The notes beneath the pieces were generated by a model. That model had not been told where the DNA came from. It made no database searches and was given only the letters and a program-made list of their open reading frames with translations. From assembly GCA_001643535.1 (NCBI GenBank), contig LXTG01000081.1:2058-20450 (forward strand): 18,393 nt of DNA, given 5' to 3'. Shown here one piece after another: positions 13,984 to 18,393 of the stretch. Made by a program: the position numbers and the translations under genes. The first letter of the stretch is position 1. The number at the start of each line of letters is the position of its first letter. The DNA is from a candidate division NC10 bacterium SPGG6. Lineage in GTDB: Bacteria > Methylomirabilota > Methylomirabilia > Methylomirabilales > CSP1-5.

Positions 13984-14389
13984 AGAACGCAAAGTGCGAA
14001 TCTTGGTTGCCAAGCCGGGGCTGGACGGTCATGACCGTGGGGCCAAGGTAATTGCCCGGGCCTTCCGGGATGCGGGGTTCGAAGTGATCTATACCGGGCT
14101 TCGGCAGACGCCGGAGATGATCGTGGGTGCCGCAATTCAAGAGGATGTGGATGCCATCGGCCTCTCATGCCTCTCGGGGGCCCACATGTACCTGTTCCCC
14201 CGCATCGTGGAGCTGCTCCGGGAGCGTGGCGCGGATGACGTGCTGGTCTTCGGGGGTGGAACGATTCCTGACGAGGACATTCCCAAATTACGGGAGGCAG
14301 GGATCGCTGAAATCTTTACCCCGGGAACCAGGACATCCGTTGCTATCGATTTCGTTCGAAACCGTGTGAGGCGGGACCAAACGAAATGA
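13973..14389 (+). CDS. icmB: B12-binding small subunit of the acyl-CoA mutase
   Basis: 138-residue flavodoxin-like cobalamin-binding domain. The DxHxxG signature is D18-G-H20-D-R-G23, where H20 is the lower axial ligand of cobalt (base-off/His-on). The second and third contacts are S65-C-L67 in GLSCLSG and the glycine run G94-G96 in VFGGGTIP; FTPGT at 115-119 ends the fold. Length matches Streptomyces IcmB. ATG 13973 is chosen because it gives the family N-terminus and lies behind GGGTGA; GTG 13964 or an in-frame start at 13931 would extend it. It pairs with the large subunit at 11837-13537 despite the 109-aa gene between them. A stand-alone subunit of this type also occurs in two-part methylmalonyl-CoA mutases, so specificity rests on the large subunit. 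Confidence 0.92.
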   Translation: MISEERKVRILVAKPGLDGHDRGAKVIARAFRDAGFEVIYTGLRQTPEMIVGAAIQEDVDAIGLSCLSGAHMYLFPRIVELLRERGADDVLVFGGGTIPDEDIPKLREAGIAEIFTPGTRTSVAIDFVRNRVRRDQTK

Positions 14390-14518
14390 CGGGTGACTCT
14401 CTTGTGCCCCTGTGATCGTGAAGGACCGGTCCTTCTTTGCGTCGAGATCTCTTGCCTCGTCTCACAAGGGTGCGGCCGTACAATCTCGTGCTCACCGGTT
14501 CAAAACGCCCTCCTGTTT

Positions 14519-14552
14519 GCTATCTCCTGAGATAACTTTCTAGAAAGGTAGC
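14519..14552. other. Nested inverted repeats
   Basis: TATCTC-CT-GAGATA (14521-14534) is directly followed by the perfect 12-bp palindrome CTTTCTAGAAAG (14536-14547), and the whole is bracketed by GCTATC and GGTAGC, which can pair with one wobble. It could be a leader or 3'-end RNA structure, or a pair of protein-binding sites. Confidence 0.45.
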
Positions 14553-14586
14553 AGGTACGATGGACGAACCTTCGAGCAGCAACATC

Positions 14587-14601
14587 TAATGTAATACATT
14601 A
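14587..14601. promoter_or_regulatory. Operator-like palindrome upstream of meaB
   Basis: TAATGTA-A-TACATTA is a perfect 7-bp inverted repeat around one central base. It lies 26 bp upstream of a TATTAT hexamer (14628-14633) that could be a -10 box, although no good -35 is visible. The form fits a homodimeric repressor site; the regulator is unknown. Confidence 0.4.
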
Positions 14602-14897
14602 AGGAACGTTTATTATTTTGCTGCCCCTATTATACACAGGTGATTGAGAAAATACCGCTGTCAATCAGAAGCAGGAATACGGGGCTCAGTGGGGTGTCAA
14701 GGACCTCAAATCTTGAGCAGGGTACACCGGCTGTCAGCTATGGCCCATCTTTTCCCAAGAGATTCAGGCCAAGAACAGCTATCACGGGAATTTCTCCTCG
14801 ACACGGTTTCTGCCCTGTGCTAATTGTTTTTCATAATTTCAACCCTCGGTTCATTGCCTGCCGTCCTCGGCAATGGAACCCGAGAGGGGGATGATGC

Positions 14898-15836
14898 GTG
14901 GAGATCACGGAGAGGGTACGAGCCGGTGATGTTCGGGCGATGGCCCGTCTGATGTCTCTCATCGAGAATAATTCTCCCGAGGCCACCTCTGCCCTCAAGG
15001 GACTCTATCCCTTTACCGGACAGGCCTTCATCGTAGGGATTACGGGGCCGCCGGGGTGTGGCAAGAGCACCCTGACCGATCAACTCACCCAGGAATTTCG
15101 GCGCGAGGGAAGGACGGTGGGGATCATCGCCGTGGATCCCACTAGCCCCTTCACCGGGGGGGCTATCTTGGCCGATCGCATCCGGATGCAACAGCACAGT
15201 CTTGATGCAGGAGTCTTCATCAGGAGCATGGCCACGCGGGGACACCTCGGGGGTCTTGCCAAAGCCACCAACGATATAGTAAACGTGCTGGATGCAGCGG
15301 GGAAAGAGGTCATTTTAATTGAGACGGTAGGGGTAGGACAGGATGAAGTGGAGGTGGTCAAGACGGCACAGACCTCCATTGTGGTGAGTGTCCCTGGTCT
15401 CGGGGATGATATTCAGGCCATCAAGGCCGGGATCTTGGAGATTGCGGATATCTTTGTGGTCAATAAAGCAGACCGCGAAGGCGCGGACAAGACCGCGACA
15501 GAGCTCCAGGTCATGATGACGCTCGGTCCGGGGCGCACGGACTGGAGTCCCCCCATTGTGAAGACGGTGGCCACCCAGGGGAAGGGAATCGCCGAACTAG
15601 CCAAGGGAATCCTCGCGCACCAGGCACATCTGGACCGAGCCGGCTTTCGGGAGAAGCGACAGCGGGAGCGGAGTCGTGCTCTCTTCCTCGAACTCCTCCA
15701 GGAGCAGGCGACCCGACGGCTGCTGGAGGGGGCGATGGCCAACGGAACCCTCGAACAGACCATCGAACGGATTGCCCACCGAGAGGTAGACCCGTATTCG
15801 GCGGTGGAAGAGCTTCTCGAGAAGGCGGGTCTTTGA
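14898..15836 (+). CDS. meaB: MeaB-family GTPase chaperone of the B12-dependent mutase
   Basis: 312-residue G3E-class GTPase that gates cobalamin loading and protects or reactivates B12-dependent acyl-CoA mutases. Visible motifs: Walker A GPPGCGKS at 50-57, the base switch region AVDPTSPF at 78-85 and D93-R94, ETVGVGQ at 142-148 (G3 region), and NKAD at 189-192 for guanine specificity. The C-terminal helical arm (about 240-312) is rich in Arg and Glu, as in the dimerisation region of the family. GTG 14898 is the start; AGGGGG at 14885-14890 is 7 nt upstream, and the two nearby ATGs are out of frame. It is separated from the mutase genes by 508 bp, so it may have its own promoter. Old annotations call this family ArgK, a misnomer. 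Confidence 0.94.
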   Translation: MEITERVRAGDVRAMARLMSLIENNSPEATSALKGLYPFTGQAFIVGITGPPGCGKSTLTDQLTQEFRREGRTVGIIAVDPTSPFTGGAILADRIRMQQHSLDAGVFIRSMATRGHLGGLAKATNDIVNVLDAAGKEVILIETVGVGQDEVEVVKTAQTSIVVSVPGLGDDIQAIKAGILEIADIFVVNKADREGADKTATELQVMMTLGPGRTDWSPPIVKTVATQGKGIAELAKGILAHQAHLDRAGFREKRQRERSRALFLELLQEQATRRLLEGAMANGTLEQTIERIAHREVDPYSAVEELLEKAGL

Positions 15837-15946
15837 GTCGTGCCCACGGCGCGGCGTGTTCCCCAGCCCACTCCCCTCAATTTTGCATCTGCCAAGACAT
15901 GTCGAGACCATAACGAATCTCCTGTTGTCAGCGGAAAGGTGCACCG

Positions 15947-16915
15947 ATGAAAGTCCTGGCCTCAGGGGCGAGCTCCTACCACTGGATTCATCCTGACGAC
16001 TTTCGGGAGTGGGTGCGAATCCATAAGAGTCGGGAACCGGAGGAGAAGCTGATGACGGAGCAGGAGGCTGTTTCCCGCTTTGTCGCAGACGGGGACTATA
16101 TCGCCTACGATTTTTCTTCCCTGACCCGGGGTCCCCAAGCGCTTGTTCGGGAGATCATCCGACAGCAGAAAAGAAACCTCTGGATCTGTGCCGAGTTTAC
16201 TCTGCACGATTCTACGCTGTTGGTCGGGGCCCGGTGTGCCGACCGGATCGATGTAGGGTTTCTGGGATACGGCAATTACATCGGACGGGCCGTGGTGGAA
16301 GGGCAAGTGCAGGTCTTTGAATGGACCAATGGGGCCTTGGCCTTTCGCATGCTCGCGGGGGCCAGAGGCATCCCTTTCATTCCGATACGAACTCTTTTGG
16401 GAACGGATACGTTCCTCCAATCGGGGGCGAAGGTGGTCGAAGATCCCTTCACCGGGGATCCCCTCTGTCTGGTCCCGGCGCTCAACCCGGATGTTTTCCT
16501 CGTCCATGTCCACCAGGCGGACGTTTACGGCAATGCCCGCATCTTCGGGACCAACCTCTTTGCCTTGGAGGCGGCCATGGCATCCAGAAAGGTCATTGTC
16601 TCCACCGAGGAAATTGTTGACCCGTTAGCGTTCCGGCAGGAACCGGCAAAGACGACGATTCCGCACTTCCTGGTGAGCGCCGTAGTCCATCTCCCCTTTG
16701 GGGCGTACCCAGGTGGGGTCCCCGGCAGGTATGAACTGGACCTCGCGCATATCCAGCAGTTGAACGCGATCGAGACCGAGGAGCAGGTGCAAGGGTATCT
16801 CGAGGCCTTCGTGTACACGGTGAGGGACCACGCCGAGCTTCTGGAACAGAAGGTGGGGTGGCGACGGCTGGCGGACATGATGCGACGGGGGTCCATCAGA
16901 GAGGGATATCAGTAA
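15947..16915 (+). CDS. CoA-transferase alpha subunit, glutaconate CoA-transferase type
   Basis: 322-residue class I CoA-transferase subunit related to GctA and IpdA. The family core begins at residue 36 (MTEQEAVSRFVADGDYIA) and includes GYGNYIG at 104-110, the GIPFIPIRTLLGTD segment at 140-153, HVHQADVYGNARIFG at 187-201, and the C-terminal DHAELLEQKVGWRRL. The first 35 residues (DDFREWVRIHKSREPEEKL) form a polar extension absent from classical GctA. Both ATG 15947 (AAAGGTG 5 nt upstream) and ATG 16052 (GGAGGAG 6 nt upstream) have good ribosome sites; the longer start is preferred because I believe related CoA-transferases carry a similar extension. It lies 110 bp after meaB and pairs with the beta subunit gene. 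Likely role: activate a short carboxylic acid by CoA exchange; the substrate is unknown. Confidence 0.85.
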   Translation: MKVLASGASSYHWIHPDDFREWVRIHKSREPEEKLMTEQEAVSRFVADGDYIAYDFSSLTRGPQALVREIIRQQKRNLWICAEFTLHDSTLLVGARCADRIDVGFLGYGNYIGRAVVEGQVQVFEWTNGALAFRMLAGARGIPFIPIRTLLGTDTFLQSGAKVVEDPFTGDPLCLVPALNPDVFLVHVHQADVYGNARIFGTNLFALEAAMASRKVIVSTEEIVDPLAFRQEPAKTTIPHFLVSAVVHLPFGAYPGGVPGRYELDLAHIQQLNAIETEEQVQGYLEAFVYTVRDHAELLEQKVGWRRLADMMRRGSIREGYQ

Positions 16916-17027
16916 CAAACAAAAGCGGTCGAGGATCGATAGTCGAAACTCGATTCCCGCGAAGGCCCTACCACACAACGGATGCCCCAAAAATCGGGGT
17001 GGGGACCGGACGTGAGAATAACCCTTC

Positions 17028-17831
17028 ATGGGTAACATGGACAGCGATTCGGGATTCACCGAAACAGAATTCATGATCTGCCTCGCTGCCCGCGTGCTCG
17101 AAGATCGAAAGTCGGTGTTCGTCGGCTGGGGCATTCCCCAGGTGGTGGCCCTCCTGGCGGAACGGCTCTATACCCCGAATCTAGTTCAGGTCTTCGAGTT
17201 TGGCGCGATAGGTCCCCAGTCTCAGACCCCCTTTGTCCAAGGCACAATGGGGGGGCCTTCCAACGTGTACCGATCTCTGCAGTGGACCACCATGAACTGG
17301 GCCTTTTCCTATGCCGCTACCGGATACCTGGACTATGGGATGATCGGTGCCCTCCAGGTGGATCCATACGGGAATGTGAATTCGACCCTCCTGGGAGGGA
17401 CCTACGATCGGCCTCGGCGACGGTTTGCTGGGAGCGGAGGGGGGAATGAAGTCGCTTCCCTCTGCTGGAAGACGATCGTCGTTTTAAAGCACGAACCGCG
17501 CCGCTTCGTTGAGCGGCTCGATTTTATGACCTCCCCGGGCTACCTAACAGGTCTGGGGGCCCGCGAAACGGCCGGTCTGCCCCGAGGAACAGGACCCTAC
17601 CGGGTCGTGACGTCACAAGCCCTCTTCGGCTTTGAGGAGGAGACGAAACGAATGCTCCTGCTCGGCGTGTTGCAGGGACTGTCGGCGGATCGGGTAATCC
17701 ATGAGATGGGTTTTGAGCCACGCATAGCAGAGAAGGTGGAAGTCCTCGAGCCACCGACGCGGGAAGAACTTGCAATCCTTCGGGGAGAGATCGACCCGGC
17801 TCGCATAATCATCGGACGACCCGCCGGGTAA
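17028..17831 (+). CDS. CoA-transferase beta subunit, glutaconate CoA-transferase type
   Basis: 267-residue partner of the preceding alpha subunit, close in length to GctB. It keeps the characteristic ALQVDPYGNVNST block at 107-119 and GSGGGNEVAS soon after, followed by the TSPGYL segment. The catalytic glutamate that forms the glutamyl-CoA thioester in GctB (E54) corresponds to E57 in VFEFGAIG here, or to residue 54 if translation starts at the in-frame ATG 17037. An in-frame TAA at 17019 excludes a longer start. Neither ATG has a good Shine-Dalgarno sequence, and the 112-bp gap before it contains no clear promoter. Having the Glu argues for true CoA transfer, not the IpdAB-type ring hydrolase. 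Substrate candidates are butyrate or isobutyrate, from gene context only. Confidence 0.85.
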   Translation: MGNMDSDSGFTETEFMICLAARVLEDRKSVFVGWGIPQVVALLAERLYTPNLVQVFEFGAIGPQSQTPFVQGTMGGPSNVYRSLQWTTMNWAFSYAATGYLDYGMIGALQVDPYGNVNSTLLGGTYDRPRRRFAGSGGGNEVASLCWKTIVVLKHEPRRFVERLDFMTSPGYLTGLGARETAGLPRGTGPYRVVTSQALFGFEEETKRMLLLGVLQGLSADRVIHEMGFEPRIAEKVEVLEPPTREELAILRGEIDPARIIIGRPAG

Positions 17832-17865
17832 GCGATGGGGCATGTCTACTAAGGTGAAAGGTGAG

Positions 17866-18393
17866 ATGGCACTGTATCCCCGTTCTGAAGGGCAAGAATT
17901 CCCCGGAGACCACGGCCGGCTGCACGAGCGGCTGGCGAGAGGGCTTCTGTTGGCCGACGGGGCGATCGGGACGATGCTTCATGCCAAAGGGCTCCAGGCC
18001 GGTGAGCCGCCGGAGCTTTGGAACGTGACTCGACCAAGGGTGGTCCAGGGGGTCCACAAGGCTTATCTGGCTGTCGGGTGCGACCTCGTCGAGACCAACA
18101 CCTTTGGGGCCAACCATCTTCGGCTCAAAGAGAGCCGTCTCGCTGAGCAGACCGCCGCAATCAACTTGAGAGCTGTCCAGCTTGCCCGGAAGGTCTGCAC
18201 CGCCGGGCATCTTGTCGCCGGCGCTGTGGGCCCCACAGGTCGTTTTTCTAAGGGGAAGGGTACCGCTTCGGTGACCGAAATTGTATCCGCATTTAAAGAA
18301 CAGGTTTCGCATCTGATTCAGGGCGGGGTTGACCTGATCCTGGTCGAGACCATGACGCATCTCGCCGAGGCGCGAATGGCTCTTCAAGCAACC
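17866..18393 (+). CDS. Homocysteine S-methyltransferase (MetH-like), N-terminal part, cut by window end
   Basis: The first 176 residues of a homocysteine methyltransferase barrel, open to the last base of the window. Motifs are GLLLADGAIGTMLH near residue 25, VETNTFGANHLRLKE around 77-91, GAVGPTGRF around 117-125, and DLILVET near the edge, all as in the N-terminal domain of cobalamin-dependent methionine synthase. The zinc-binding cysteines lie beyond the window. ATG 17866 is favoured by AAGGTG at 17851-17856, 9 nt upstream; the in-frame ATG 17842 and GTG 17854 are alternatives. It begins shortly after the CoA-transferase stop and may be co-transcribed. Whether the full protein is MetH or a fusion with methylenetetrahydrofolate reductase cannot be decided here. 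Confidence 0.87.
   Translation, partial: MALYPRSEGQEFPGDHGRLHERLARGLLLADGAIGTMLHAKGLQAGEPPELWNVTRPRVVQGVHKAYLAVGCDLVETNTFGANHLRLKESRLAEQTAAINLRAVQLARKVCTAGHLVAGAVGPTGRFSKGKGTASVTEIVSAFKEQVSHLIQGGVDLILVETMTHLAEARMALQAT

Larger units (their letters stand above)
14390..14897. other. 508-bp intergenic region with palindromes, no credible gene
   Basis: The largest gap within the acyl-CoA cluster, more AT-rich than its surroundings around 14575-14660. It holds the structured element at 14519-14552, the operator-like palindrome at 14587-14601, and a TATTAT hexamer at 14628-14633. I found no cobalamin-riboswitch B12 box, no tRNA and no long T-tract terminator. The 84-codon frame from 14640 has no recognisable product. 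Confidence 0.55.

Noticed and set aside
14640..14894. 84-codon plus-strand frame upstream of meaB
   Set aside because: No ribosome-binding site, no recognisable motif, unusual composition; could be a gene remnant but not supportable.
14390..14897. Cobalamin riboswitch upstream of meaB
   Set aside because: No B12-box or conserved core elements found; only AT-rich palindromes.

Overview
The window is a bacterial chromosomal segment with moderately high GC, strong Shine-Dalgarno sites and densely packed + strand genes. Gene content (menaquinone-linked ETF oxidation, a B12-dependent acyl-CoA mutase, a SAM-I riboswitch, PilZ proteins) suggests an uncultivated anaerobic or facultative bacterium, for example of the deltaproteobacterial or NC10/Methylomirabilota kind. 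That placement is inference; there is no rRNA or other phylogenetic marker here.

Region 1 (1-2083) is accessory. It holds a possible small membrane protein cut by the left edge, then two convergent PilZ-type genes: a degenerate one on + behind a sigma-54-like -24/-12 promoter, and one with intact c-di-GMP motifs on -. A 660-bp non-coding stretch follows, with heptamer tandem repeats, a 74-bp direct repeat present twice, and nested inverted repeats.

Region 2 (2084-4441) is a sulfur and methionine-linked cluster. A small NIL-domain gene with its own promoter is followed by a promoter, a SAM-I riboswitch and a strong intrinsic terminator. Under riboswitch control lie a second NIL-domain gene, a threonine synthase (thrC), and a MoaD/ThiS-type sulfur-carrier protein whose C-terminus is Gly-Gly-Arg rather than Gly-Gly. 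Riboswitch, NIL proteins, a phosphohomoserine-using enzyme and a sulfur carrier together suggest protein-thiocarboxylate sulfur supply to homocysteine.

Region 3 (4568-17831) is a long co-directional acyl-CoA oxidation cluster: thiolase, acyl-CoA dehydrogenase, EtfB, EtfA, a membrane FeS ETF:menaquinone oxidoreductase of the EMO type, a BtuF-like protein without a signal peptide, the large subunit of a B12-dependent mutase, an unrecognised 109-aa protein, the mutase small subunit, a 508-bp palindrome-containing gap, the MeaB GTPase, and a two-subunit glutaconate-type CoA-transferase. The mutase has Phe and Gln where methylmalonyl-CoA mutase has Tyr89 and Arg207, which is the isobutyryl-CoA mutase signature. 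The cluster therefore reads as a route that activates a short acid by CoA transfer, interconverts branched and straight C4 acyl-CoA, dehydrogenates it, passes electrons through ETF to the menaquinone pool, and ends with thiolysis. No enoyl-CoA hydratase or hydroxyacyl-CoA dehydrogenase lies in the window.

Region 4 (17866-end) is the 5' part of a homocysteine S-methyltransferase (MetH-like) gene, cut by the right edge, which returns to methionine metabolism.
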